A stretch of DNA of 64,000 bases from Roseococcus thiosulfatophilus (lineage in GTDB: Bacteria > Pseudomonadota > Alphaproteobacteria > Acetobacterales > Acetobacteraceae). The position numbers were made by a program, and so were the translations under genes. Positions 9,222-16,951 of the stretch are shown piece after piece. Positions within the stretch are counted from its first letter, which is position 1, and each line of letters starts with the position of its first letter. The DNA is taken from positions 114,280 through 178,279 of the forward strand of contig NZ_JAFFQY010000064.1 of assembly GCF_017311575.1 (NCBI RefSeq), written 5' to 3'. The notes below the pieces were generated by a model, which saw only the letters and a program-made list of their open reading frames with translations, made no database searches and was not told where the DNA came from.

Positions 9222-9551
9222 ATGTCGCGGCACCTGCTCGCGGCCGCGCTGCTGCCATGCCTGGCGGCGGTGCCGGCCCATGCCGACCCGTTCCAGCCCT
9301 GCACGGTGACGCTGTTCACCGCCCAGCCCCGCAGCGGTGAGGAGGCGCTGACCGAGGCGCGCCGCCAGATCGCCGCCCATCGCTGCGCCCCCGGCGACCC
9401 GCTGGTGGTGGTGGGCACGGGGTTCCAGCCCATGCTGCTTGCCGCCTCCCTGTGCCGGCGCGGCGCCTCGGTGCAGATCAGCGACATGCCCGACACCCAG
9501 GACCACACCCGCCAGGTGGATTGCGAGCTTCCGGCCCGTGGTGGCCGCTGA
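9222..9551 (+). CDS. Small secreted protein of unknown function
   Basis: The 109-residue product has a clear signal peptide (MSRHLLAAALLPCLAAVPAHA, cleavage before DPF). About 88 mature residues follow, containing four cysteines (QPC, HRC, SLC, VDC), so one or two disulfides in the periplasm are likely. A strong Shine-Dalgarno (AGGAGG) precedes the ATG. No family is recognised. It stands alone between hairpins and the M20 gene. Confidence 0.75.
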   Translation: MSRHLLAAALLPCLAAVPAHADPFQPCTVTLFTAQPRSGEEALTEARRQIAAHRCAPGDPLVVVGTGFQPMLLAASLCRRGASVQISDMPDTQDHTRQVDCELPARGGR

Positions 9552-9613
9552 GGCACGCGCCACACCTGGCATTGTCCACGCCCCCTTGCCGCCGGGCGCA
9601 AACAGACGTTTTG

Positions 9614-9640
9614 ATGGGGCAAAGTCGGAGTTTGCCCCAT
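9614..9640 (+). promoter_or_regulatory. 27-nt perfect hairpin covering the M20 ribosome-binding site
   Basis: ATGGGGCAAA (9614-9623) pairs perfectly with TTTGCCCCAT (9631-9640). The 7-nt loop holds the Shine-Dalgarno GGAG, and the first two bases of the start codon (9639) are in the stem. It could be an RNA switch on translation or a palindromic operator. Confidence 0.6.
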
Positions 9641-10817
9641 GCCCGTCCTCAACCGCATCGCCGAGTTCCACCCCGAGATGACGGAGTGGCGGCAGGATTT
9701 CCACCGCCACCCCGAGCTGGGCTTCGAGGAGGTCCGCACCAGCGGCATCGTGGCCGCCAAGCTGCGCGAATTCGGCTGCGACGAGGTCCTCACGGGCATC
9801 GCCAAGACCGGGGTGGTGGGCGTGATCCATGGTGCCAGGGGCCGCACCGGCCGCGCCATCGGCCTGCGCGCCGACATGGACGCCCTGCCCATCCATGAGG
9901 CGACGGGCCTGCCCCACGCCTCCACCATCCCCGGCAAGATGCACGCCTGCGGCCATGACGGGCACACGGCCATGCTGCTGGGCGCCGCCAAATACCTGGC
10001 CGAGACGCGCAACTTCGACGGCACCGTCTATGTGATCTTCCAGCCGGCGGAAGAGGGCGGCGGCGGCGGCGGCGTGATGGTCGAGGAAGGCCTCTTCACC
10101 CGCTTCCCGATGGAGCGCGTCTTCGGCTTGCACAACTGGCCGGGCGCCCCCGCGGGCAGCTTCCTCTGGCGCGAGGGGCCGGTCATGGCGGCCGTGGCGG
10201 GGCTGGAGATCACCGTGACCGGCAAGGGCGGGCATGGCGCCCTGCCCTTCCAGACCGTGGACCCCATCGTGGCCTCGGCCGCCATCATCCAGGCCCTGCA
10301 GACCATCGTGGCGCGCAACATGGACGCGGCCGATGCGGGCGTCATCACCATCGGCAGCATCCATGCGGGCGAGGCGGGCAACGTCATCCCCGAGGTGGTG
10401 AAGATGACAGGCACCGCCCGCTGGTTCCTGCCCGAGGTGGGCGACCTGCTGGAGCGCCGCTTCAAGGAGGTCGTGACCGGCGTGGCCGCCAGCCTGGGTG
10501 CGACCGCCGAGCCCGTCTTCCGCCGCGCCTACCCGGCCACCATCAACGAGGGGGACAGCACCCGCCTCGCGGTCCGCGCGGCCGAGACCATCGCGGGCGC
10601 GGCCGCCGTCCAGCACATGGACAAGCCCACCATGGGCGCCGAGGACTTCGCCTTCATGCTGGAGGCGAAGGCCGGCAGCTACCTCATGCTGGGCGGCGGG
10701 CGCGGCGGGAACGACGCCTCGGTCCACCACCCCATGTATGACTTCAACGACGAGATCCTGCCCATCGGCGCCTCCTGGTGGTCCACCCTGGCCGAGCAGC
10801 TGCTGCCCCGTGAGTGA
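9639..10817 (+). CDS. M20 family amidohydrolase (hippurate/N-acyl-amino-acid hydrolase type)
   Basis: The 392-residue cytoplasmic metallohydrolase carries the M20D signature: GLRADMDALP with the first ligand region, then MHACGHDGHTAM with the metal-binding Cys and His residues, then QPAEEGGGG. The lid dimerisation domain (about 190-300) begins ITVTGKGGHGA, and MGAEDFAFML supplies the last ligand. These enzymes cleave N-acyl amino acids or related amides. The gene overlaps the following chromate transporter start by 8 bp and is preceded by an unusual hairpin. Confidence 0.93.
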   Translation: MPVLNRIAEFHPEMTEWRQDFHRHPELGFEEVRTSGIVAAKLREFGCDEVLTGIAKTGVVGVIHGARGRTGRAIGLRADMDALPIHEATGLPHASTIPGKMHACGHDGHTAMLLGAAKYLAETRNFDGTVYVIFQPAEEGGGGGGVMVEEGLFTRFPMERVFGLHNWPGAPAGSFLWREGPVMAAVAGLEITVTGKGGHGALPFQTVDPIVASAAIIQALQTIVARNMDAADAGVITIGSIHAGEAGNVIPEVVKMTGTARWFLPEVGDLLERRFKEVVTGVAASLGATAEPVFRRAYPATINEGDSTRLAVRAAETIAGAAAVQHMDKPTMGAEDFAFMLEAKAGSYLMLGGGRGGNDASVHHPMYDFNDEILPIGASWWSTLAEQLLPRE

Positions 10818-11367
10818 GACGCGGATCCCGACCCGGACGGAACTCTTCCTGGGCTATGCGAAGATGGGGCTGCTGGGCTTTGGCGGCGTTGCCGCCTGGT
10901 CGCGCCATGTCATCGTCGAGGAGCGCCGCTGGCTGACCGAGCGCGAATACGCCGAGATCCTGGGCATGGGGCAGATCCTGCCCGGGCCCAATGTGGGCAA
11001 TGCTTCGGTGATGATCGGCCGGCGCTTCCATGGGCTGGTCGGCGCGCTGCTGGCCACCTCGGGCCTCTATGTCGGGCCGCTGACGGTGCTGATGGGCTTG
11101 GCCCTCCTCTATGACAACTTCGCCGAGGCGCCCGGCGTCGCCTCCTTCATGCATGGCATCGCCGCCGCCGCCGCCGGCATGGTGATCGCGACCGCGCTCA
11201 AGATGGGGCAGAACCTGCGGCCGCCGCCCGAACTCATCGCCATCGGCATCGCGGCGCTGGTCGCGGCGGCCTTCCTGCGCCTGCCGCTGCTGCTGATCGT
11301 GTTCAGCCTGGCGCCCATCGGCATCTGGCTTTCCATCCGACGTGCCTACCGGGAGGCCCCGAAGTGA
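10810..11367 (+). CDS. Chromate transporter, N-terminal-type half
   Basis: A 185-residue inner-membrane protein of the short-chain ChrA family, which works as a pair of homologous halves. The signature GFGGVAAWSRH and the GMGQILPGPNVGNASVMIG loop are present, with about five hydrophobic segments. The GTG at 10810 is the start; it overlaps the M20 gene by 8 bp. Family members export chromate or, in some cases, move other oxyanions. Linkage to the M20 gene is not explained by that role. Confidence 0.88.
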   Translation: MSETRIPTRTELFLGYAKMGLLGFGGVAAWSRHVIVEERRWLTEREYAEILGMGQILPGPNVGNASVMIGRRFHGLVGALLATSGLYVGPLTVLMGLALLYDNFAEAPGVASFMHGIAAAAAGMVIATALKMGQNLRPPPELIAIGIAALVAAAFLRLPLLLIVFSLAPIGIWLSIRRAYREAPK

Positions 11368-11882
11368 GCCTGCTGCTCCAGATCTTCCTGGCCTTCGCGA
11401 CCCTCTCGCTGGTCGCGGTGGGCGGCGCCACCGCGGTCCTGCCGGAGATGCACCGCCTGCTGGTGGTGGTCCATGGCTGGATGGACGACGCGACCTTCAC
11501 GCAACTCTTCGCCCTCGCCCAGGCCGCGCCCGGCCCGAACATCCTGGCCGCCTCGCTGATGGGGTGGAACATCGCGGGCATCGGCGGCCTCGCCATGGCG
11601 ACACTCGGCATGCTGCTGCCGGCCGCCATTCTCGCCTGGTATGTGGCCGGCGCCACGCACCGCCTGCGCGGGGCGCGCTGGCTCAAGCCCGCGCAGTTCG
11701 GCCTGGTGCCCATCGCCGTGGGCCTCATCGGCGCCTCCGGCATCACCCTCGCCCGCGCGGCCACCACCGGATGGCTGACCTGGGTGATCCTGGCCATCTC
11801 GTTCCTGTTCGTGTGGCGGACGAAGTGCTCGCCCCTCTGGGTGCTGGCCGGCGGCGGCGCGCTGGGGGTGGCGCTGCTGTAG
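11364..11882 (+). CDS. Chromate transporter, second half
   Basis: A 172-residue membrane protein homologous to the preceding gene, with the matching motif FALAQAAPGPNILAASLMG. The GTG start overlaps the previous stop by 4 bp (GTGA), so the two halves should be made in equal amounts and form one transporter. Hydrophobic helices span most of the length. Confidence 0.88.
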   Translation: MSLLLQIFLAFATLSLVAVGGATAVLPEMHRLLVVVHGWMDDATFTQLFALAQAAPGPNILAASLMGWNIAGIGGLAMATLGMLLPAAILAWYVAGATHRLRGARWLKPAQFGLVPIAVGLIGASGITLARAATTGWLTWVILAISFLFVWRTKCSPLWVLAGGGALGVALL

Positions 11883-12105
11883 GGTGCGCCGCGGGGGACG
11901 CTGTCCCCCGCACCCCCTGCCAAAGGCCATGGCCTTTGGAAACCGTCAGTTTTTGGGTTTGCGGGAGGGGGCGTCTCGGGCGCGCCCTTGATCACGGGTG
12001 GGACATGCCCCCTCCCGAAAACCCCAACAATCGAATGGGTGTCCAGAGGCCCTCGGCCTCTGGCAGGTGGGGTGTGGGGAGGACGGCGTCCTCCCCACGG
12101 CACCT
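11883..12105. repeat. Two inverted copies of a ~100-bp palindromic element
   Basis: The 223 bp between convergent genes hold a left copy (about 11883-11980) and a diverged right copy (about 12003-12105) in opposite orientation. Each copy has two internal hairpins: a GGGGGACGCTGTCCCCC-like stem (in the right copy GGGGAGGACGGCGTCCTCCCC without exact identity) and CCAAAGGCC-AT-GGCCTTTGG (right copy CCAGAGGCCCTCGGCCTCTGG). Each then has a T-rich step and GCGGGAGGGGGC. It resembles a REP/BIME-type intergenic repeat that may end transcription from both sides. Confidence 0.8.
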
Positions 12106-12918
12106 TCAGCTGCCCACCTTCAGCGTGCTGGTCAGGCCGCGCAGGCAGGCCAGGATGGACAGGGGCGTGATCTTGCCCGTGCGGGGGTTTTCCTCGCTGG
12201 GCACGTTTTCGATGGTCATGGTCAGGCGGGCGGAGGCGGCGTCCACGCGGATGGTGTGGGTGTTGCGGGTGACGTGCGGGTCGGCCCAGATCTCGATCAT
12301 GGTCTTCTGCGGGCCGATGCCGGCCAGGGCCAGCGCGGCGGCGACGTTGACGTTGGCCGGGAAGCCCTGGGCCGCGTCGAAGGCGTTGCCCTTGAAGACC
12401 AGCTTCTTCTCATCGGTCACGGCCAGCACGTCGATCTTGTGCTGTTCGAGATAGGGCGCGCCCACCAGGCCGCGCGGCGGCTTGCGCGTCTCGATGGTGA
12501 CGGAGGCGACTTCGCCCTCCGCCGCCGCGCGCACGGCGTCGAGGCCGAGCAGCGCGCCGGTCGGCACGATGATGCGCGCGCCGGTCCTCCGCGCTTCCTC
12601 CACCAGGTGCATGCGCGGCAGCAGCGCCCCGCAGGAGGAAGGCACGAAGATGCGCCCGCGCGCGATGGCGGCCTTGGCCACTTCCTCGAAGATGGAGGCG
12701 GGCGCGGCTTCCACCACGATATCGGCCTCGGCGAGGCCGGCTAGATCCGTCAGCGCGGGCGTCTTGCGGAAGCCCGCGAGGTTGGCGCGCGCCTTGTCGT
12801 GGTCGCGCGCGGCGACGGAATGCAGGCTCAGCCCCTCCACGCCCGCGTCCAGCGCGCGGGCGAGGTGCAGGCCGATGGCGCCGAGGCCGGCGATGCCGAC
12901 GGTGAGGGTGCGGGACAT
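12106..12918 (-). CDS. L-aspartate dehydrogenase
   Basis: The 270-residue NAD(P)-dependent enzyme interconverts aspartate and iminoaspartate/oxaloacetate plus ammonia; relatives can supply iminoaspartate for NAD synthesis. The Rossmann start GIAGLGAIG (residues 8-16), the NAFDAAQGFPANVNVAAALA segment and ADPHVTRNTHTI with the putative catalytic His match the AspDH/NadX family. A hairpin overlaps its Shine-Dalgarno. It follows an SDR gene by 91 bp on the same strand. No nadA or nadC is adjacent, so a catabolic or amino-acid role is also possible. Confidence 0.88.
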   Translation of the reverse strand: MSRTLTVGIAGLGAIGLHLARALDAGVEGLSLHSVAARDHDKARANLAGFRKTPALTDLAGLAEADIVVEAAPASIFEEVAKAAIARGRIFVPSSCGALLPRMHLVEEARRTGARIIVPTGALLGLDAVRAAAEGEVASVTIETRKPPRGLVGAPYLEQHKIDVLAVTDEKKLVFKGNAFDAAQGFPANVNVAAALALAGIGPQKTMIEIWADPHVTRNTHTIRVDAASARLTMTIENVPSEENPRTGKITPLSILACLRGLTSTLKVGS

Positions 12919-12925
12919 GGGCGGG

Positions 12926-12949
12926 TTCCTCCGGCGAAAATGTCGCCGG
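12926..12949 (-). promoter_or_regulatory. Hairpin touching the aspartate dehydrogenase ribosome-binding site
   Basis: CCGGCGA (12931-12937) and TCGCCGG (12943-12949) form a 7-bp stem with a 5-nt loop. On the minus strand the stem's last GG runs into GGAGG, the Shine-Dalgarno of the gene starting at 12918. Confidence 0.45.
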
Positions 12950-13009
12950 GGTTAGTGCCCGCCGCTGGCCGCCGCCGCAAGGGCGCCCCCATCAGCTTGG
13001 CAACCCGGT

Positions 13010-13795
13010 TCAGACGACCGGGCTGCGCCCGCCATCCACATTGATGGCGGTGCCGGTGATGTAGCCGCCCTGCTCGCTCGCCAGCAGCAGCGCGAGCGAG
13101 GCGAATTCCTCCGGCTTGCCGATTCGGCCCAGCGGCACGACGCGCCCCTGTTCCTCCTTCCACTCCTCCCAGGTGATGTTGCGCTTGTCGGCCGCGTGGC
13201 GGCGCACCCATTGGTCGCTCTCGATGATGCCGACCAGCATGGCGTTCACCAGGATATTGTCCGGCGCATATTCATTCGCCAGCGCCTTGGTCAGCGCCAT
13301 GCCGGCCGCGCGCGACACGCTGGTGGGCGTGGAGGTGGCGAGCGGCGCCTTGGCCCCGATGTTGAGCACGTTGATGATCCGACCCCATTTGCGCTGACGC
13401 ATGCCCGGCAGCACGGCGCGGCAGAAGCGCACGGCCGCCATGAGTTTCAGGTCCAGGTCGTCCTGCCAGAGTGCGTCGCTGATATCGAGGAAGGGCCCGC
13501 GCTGCGAGGTGCCGGCATTGTTCACCAGGATGTCGATGGGTCCGATGGCGGCCTCGGCCTCGGCATGCAGGCGCACGCACTCTCCGGCTTGGCGGATGTC
13601 GCCGGCGATGGCGGCCACCTTCGCGGTCGGGGCGGCGGCCTCGATCTCGGCCTTGGCGGCGGCCAGCGCCTCGGCGCCGCGGGCCACCAGCGCCACATGC
13701 CCGCCCGCGCGGGCGAAGGCCAGGCCCATGGCCAGCCCCAGCCCCTTCGAGCCCCCGGTGATGAGCGCGCGCCGGCCCTCGATGGAAATCTGCAT
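13010..13795 (-). CDS. SDR-family protein lacking the usual catalytic residues
   Basis: A 261-residue classical short-chain dehydrogenase by fold: cofactor motif TGGSKGLGLAMG, NNAG, GRIINV and the C-terminal GTAINVDGGRSPVV. In the active-site stretch the expected Ser, Tyr and Lys (S...YxxxK) are replaced. After GRIINV the sequence reads LN instead of SS, and the YxxxK position reads TSVSR. It may bind NAD(P) without normal reductase activity or use other residues. It probably shares an operon with the aspartate dehydrogenase. Confidence 0.85.
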   Translation of the reverse strand: MQISIEGRRALITGGSKGLGLAMGLAFARAGGHVALVARGAEALAAAKAEIEAAAPTAKVAAIAGDIRQAGECVRLHAEAEAAIGPIDILVNNAGTSQRGPFLDISDALWQDDLDLKLMAAVRFCRAVLPGMRQRKWGRIINVLNIGAKAPLATSTPTSVSRAAGMALTKALANEYAPDNILVNAMLVGIIESDQWVRRHAADKRNITWEEWKEEQGRVVPLGRIGKPEEFASLALLLASEQGGYITGTAINVDGGRSPVV

Positions 13796-13894
13796 GGCGG
13801 TTCCTCCCGTTGCGTGGGCGCGATGGTGGCGGGGCCGGGGGCGCGCGTGAAGGCACCCCTCGCCCCTGTGCGCGCCAGGGCCTAAACAGGGCGC

Positions 13895-15295
13895 ATGTTC
13901 GACCCCTCGGGACGCCGCGTCCTCGTTCTCGGCGATGTGATGCTGGACCGCTTCGTCTATGGCGCGGCGCAGCGCCTCTCGCCCGAGGCGCCGGTGCCGG
14001 TGGTGCGCCTGTCCGAACGCCGCGCCATGGCGGGCGGGGCGGGCAATGTCGCGCGCAACATCCAGGCGCTGGGCGGCGAGGTGCTGCTGCTGGCCGCCAT
14101 CGGCGCCGATGCGGCGGGCGAGGAGCTGGCCGCGCTGCTGGGCCCCGCCGCGAAACTTCTGCGCGTGCCGGGCCGCATGACGCCCGTGAAGCTGCGCGTC
14201 ATCGCCGGCCGCCAGCAGGTGGTGCGGGTGGATGAGGAGGAGGCCGCGCCGCTCGCTGACACCGCGCCCCTGCTGGAGGCCCTTCCCGCCGCGCTGGACG
14301 GCGCCCAGGCCGTGGTGCTGTCCGACTACGCCAAGGGCACCCTGCCCCCCGCCGTGATCGCGGCCGCCATCGCAGGCGCCCGCGCGCGCGGCATCCCCGT
14401 GCTGGCCGACCCCAAGGGGCGCGACTTCGCGCGCTACGCCGGGGTGGATGTGCTGACGCCCAATGCCGGGGAACTGGCCGAGGCCGCGGGCCTACCCGTC
14501 GGCACCGATGCCGAGTGCGAAGAAGCGGCACGCCACCTGCTCACGCGGATTGAGGCCCGCGCCATCCTCGCCACCCGCAGCGAGAAGGGGATGATGCTGG
14601 TGCCGCGCGACGCCCCCGCCACCCTCATCCCGGCCATGGCGCGCGAGGTCTTCGACGTCTCCGGCGCGGGCGACACGGTCATCGCGACCCTGGCGCTGGG
14701 GGTGGCCAGCGGGTTGTCGCTGGAGGCCGCCATGCGCGCGGCCAATGCGGCGGCGGGCGTGGTGGTGGGCAAGCTCGGCACCGCCACCTGTTCGCTGGCC
14801 GAGCTGGAAGCCGCGCTGCGGGAGGGTGACGGCACGCTGCTCACCTGGCCCGAGGCCGCGCGGCAGGTCCGCGCCTGGCAGGCCCAGGGGCTGCGCGTTG
14901 GCTTCGCCAATGGCTGCTTCGACCTGCTGCACGCCGGCCATGTCGGCCTGCTGCACGCGGCCCGCGGCCATTGCGACCGGCTGGTGGTGGCGCTGAACGA
15001 CGATGCCTCGGTGGCGCGACTGAAAGGCCCCTCGCGCCCCATCAACACGCTGCAAGACCGCGCCACCGTCATCGGCGCGCTGGCCGCGGTGGACGCGGTG
15101 GTGGGCTTCGCCGAGGACACGCCGCTGGAAGCCATCCTGACCCTGCGGCCGGACGTGCTGTTCAAGGGCCAGGACTACCGCATCGAGGAGGTGGTCGGCG
15201 CGCCCGAGATCGCCTCCTGGGGCGGGCGGACGGTGCTGCTGGAGTTGCTGCCGGGCCGGTCCACCACCGCCATTGTCGAGAGGATGCGGTCATGA
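13895..15295 (+). CDS. hldE: Bifunctional heptose 7-phosphate kinase / heptose 1-phosphate adenylyltransferase
   Basis: The 466-residue fusion makes ADP-heptose for the LPS inner core. Residues 1-310 are a PfkB-type kinase (GGAGNVARN near 47, signature DVSGAGDT near 255-262). Residues from about 335 are a nucleotidyltransferase with NGCFDLLHAGHVG. Both domains look intact. The stop overlaps the mepA start by 4 bp (ATGA), so the two envelope genes are coupled. Confidence 0.96.
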   Translation: MFDPSGRRVLVLGDVMLDRFVYGAAQRLSPEAPVPVVRLSERRAMAGGAGNVARNIQALGGEVLLLAAIGADAAGEELAALLGPAAKLLRVPGRMTPVKLRVIAGRQQVVRVDEEEAAPLADTAPLLEALPAALDGAQAVVLSDYAKGTLPPAVIAAAIAGARARGIPVLADPKGRDFARYAGVDVLTPNAGELAEAAGLPVGTDAECEEAARHLLTRIEARAILATRSEKGMMLVPRDAPATLIPAMAREVFDVSGAGDTVIATLALGVASGLSLEAAMRAANAAAGVVVGKLGTATCSLAELEAALREGDGTLLTWPEAARQVRAWQAQGLRVGFANGCFDLLHAGHVGLLHAARGHCDRLVVALNDDASVARLKGPSRPINTLQDRATVIGALAAVDAVVGFAEDTPLEAILTLRPDVLFKGQDYRIEEVVGAPEIASWGGRTVLLELLPGRSTTAIVERMRS

Positions 15296-16122
15296 TCCGT
15301 GCGCTGGTCGTCCTGCTGGCGCTGACCCTGCCCGCCCAGGCGCAGGCGCCGCGCAGCAATGCCTGGGCCGAGGTGCCGGGACCGACCGCCGGCCAGGCGC
15401 GCTCCATCGGCGGCGCCTCGCTGGGCTGCCTCGCGGGCGGGGTGCAGCTGCCGCTGGAGGGCGTGGGCTACCAGGCGGTGCGCGTCTCCCGTAACCGCCA
15501 CTGGGGCCACCCCGTCACCATCCGCTTCGTGCAGGATTTCGCGGCGGAGGCGCAGCGGCGCGGCCTGCCCGACCTCTGGATCGGCGACCTGGCGCAGCCG
15601 CGTGGCGGCCCCATGCCCTGGGGCCATGTGAGCCACCAGACCGGCCTCGACGTGGACATCTGGCTTGACCTGCTGCCCAAGCCCCGCCAGCCGCGCGCGG
15701 CGCGGGACGAGATCCGCATCACCTCGCTCGTGCTGCCCGACCAGTCGGGGTTGGACCCGCGCCACTTCACCGCCCGCCACGCGGCGCTGATCCGGCAGGC
15801 GGCGGAGCACCCGGGCGTGGACCGCGTCATCGTGAACCACGGCATCAAGCGCAGCCTCTGCGCCGCCCATCGCGGCGAGGCCTGGCTGCGCCGGGTGCGC
15901 CCCTGGCGCGGGCATGACAGCCACATGCACATCCGCCTGCGCTGCGCGCCCGGCGACGCCGCGTGCCAGCAGGGCCCGCCCATCCCCGCCGGCGATGGCT
16001 GCGATGCGAGCCTCGACTGGTGGCTGAGCGAGGAGGCCCGCCGCCCGCCGCCGCGGCCGGCCCGCCCGGGGCCCCCGCCCGCCCTGCCCGCCGCCTGCGC
16101 GGGGGTGCTGCGCGCGCCCTGA
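15292..16122 (+). CDS. mepA: Penicillin-insensitive murein endopeptidase
   Basis: This periplasmic zinc enzyme cleaves D-Ala-meso-DAP crosslinks in peptidoglycan. The 276-residue protein begins with a signal peptide ending AQAQA. The LAS-family metal motif is HVSHQTGLDVD (His112, Asp120), with the second part GHDSHMH near 210. Six or more cysteines fit the disulfide-bonded family. A Pro/Arg-rich tail follows the catalytic domain. Coupled to hldE. Confidence 0.95.
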   Translation: MIRALVVLLALTLPAQAQAPRSNAWAEVPGPTAGQARSIGGASLGCLAGGVQLPLEGVGYQAVRVSRNRHWGHPVTIRFVQDFAAEAQRRGLPDLWIGDLAQPRGGPMPWGHVSHQTGLDVDIWLDLLPKPRQPRAARDEIRITSLVLPDQSGLDPRHFTARHAALIRQAAEHPGVDRVIVNHGIKRSLCAAHRGEAWLRRVRPWRGHDSHMHIRLRCAPGDAACQQGPPIPAGDGCDASLDWWLSEEARRPPPRPARPGPPPALPAACAGVLRAP

Positions 16123-16130
16123 GCCTCCCC

Positions 16131-16148
16131 GCCCGGCGCATTCCGGGC
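16131..16148. terminator. Small hairpin between mepA and lgt
   Basis: GCCCGG (16131-16136) and CCGGGC (16143-16148) form a 6-bp stem directly after mepA, ending 13 bp before the lgt start. It is too short and lacks a T-tract, so it is at most weakly attenuating. Confidence 0.35.
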
Positions 16149-16161
16149 TATCGCTGCTCGC

Positions 16162-16950
16162 ATGATCCCCTTTCCCCAGATTGACCCCGTGGCCTTGCAG
16201 ATCGGGCCCATCGGCATCCGCTGGTATGCGCTGGCCTATATCGCCGGCATCGTCATCGGCTGGCGCGTGGCGCGGCGGCTGGTGGAGGCGGCACCGGCGG
16301 CCGGCACGGCGCGGCAGGTGGATGATTTCGTCACCTGGGCCACGCTCGGCATCATCATCGGCGGGCGGCTGGGCTATGTGCTGTTCTACCGGCCGGCCTA
16401 CTACCTCCAGAACCCGCTGGAGGCGCTGATGGTGTGGCAGGGGGGCATGGCCTTCCATGGCGGGGCGCTGGGCGTCATCGTCGCCGCGCTGCTGTTCTGC
16501 CGGTCCGAGAGGCTGAACCCTTTGGCCTTCGGCGACCGGGTGGCGGTGGTCGTGCCCATCGGCCTGTTCTTCGGGCGCATCGCCAACTTCATCAATGGCG
16601 AGCTGTGGGGCCGCCCGGCCAGCGTGCCCTGGGCCATGATCTTCCCGCATGACCCGCTGCAACTGCCCCGCCACCCGAGCCAACTCTACCAGGCGGGGCT
16701 GGAGGGCGTGGCGCTGTTCCTCGTGATGCTGGCACTGTGGTCGGTCCGGGCCAACCGTGCGCGGCCGGGCCTTCTGACCGGGGCGCTGATCGCGGGCTAT
16801 GGCGTGGCGCGCAGCGTGGGCGAATTCTTCCGCCAGCCGGACGACAATCTGGGCTTCCTGCTGGCGGGCTCCACCATGGGGCAGCTGCTGTCGGTGCCGA
16901 TGATCCTGGTGGGCGTCTACCTCATCATCCGCGCCCGCCGCGCGGGCTGA
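16162..16950 (+). CDS. lgt: Prolipoprotein diacylglyceryl transferase
   Basis: This inner-membrane enzyme moves diacylglycerol from phosphatidylglycerol onto the lipobox Cys of prolipoproteins. It has 262 residues and about seven hydrophobic segments. The signature GRIANFINGELWGR and the HPSQLYQAGLEG motif are present. It would serve the several lipoproteins coded in this window. The stop is 1 bp before the midA start. Confidence 0.97.
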   Translation: MIPFPQIDPVALQIGPIGIRWYALAYIAGIVIGWRVARRLVEAAPAAGTARQVDDFVTWATLGIIIGGRLGYVLFYRPAYYLQNPLEALMVWQGGMAFHGGALGVIVAALLFCRSERLNPLAFGDRVAVVVPIGLFFGRIANFINGELWGRPASVPWAMIFPHDPLQLPRHPSQLYQAGLEGVALFLVMLALWSVRANRARPGLLTGALIAGYGVARSVGEFFRQPDDNLGFLLAGSTMGQLLSVPMILVGVYLIIRARRAG

Positions 16951-16951
16951 G

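Noticed and set aside
10810..11882. Frameshift splitting one chrA gene
   Set aside because: The two halves are homologous, each complete and linked by a 4-bp GTGA overlap, as in natural short-chain ChrA pairs.
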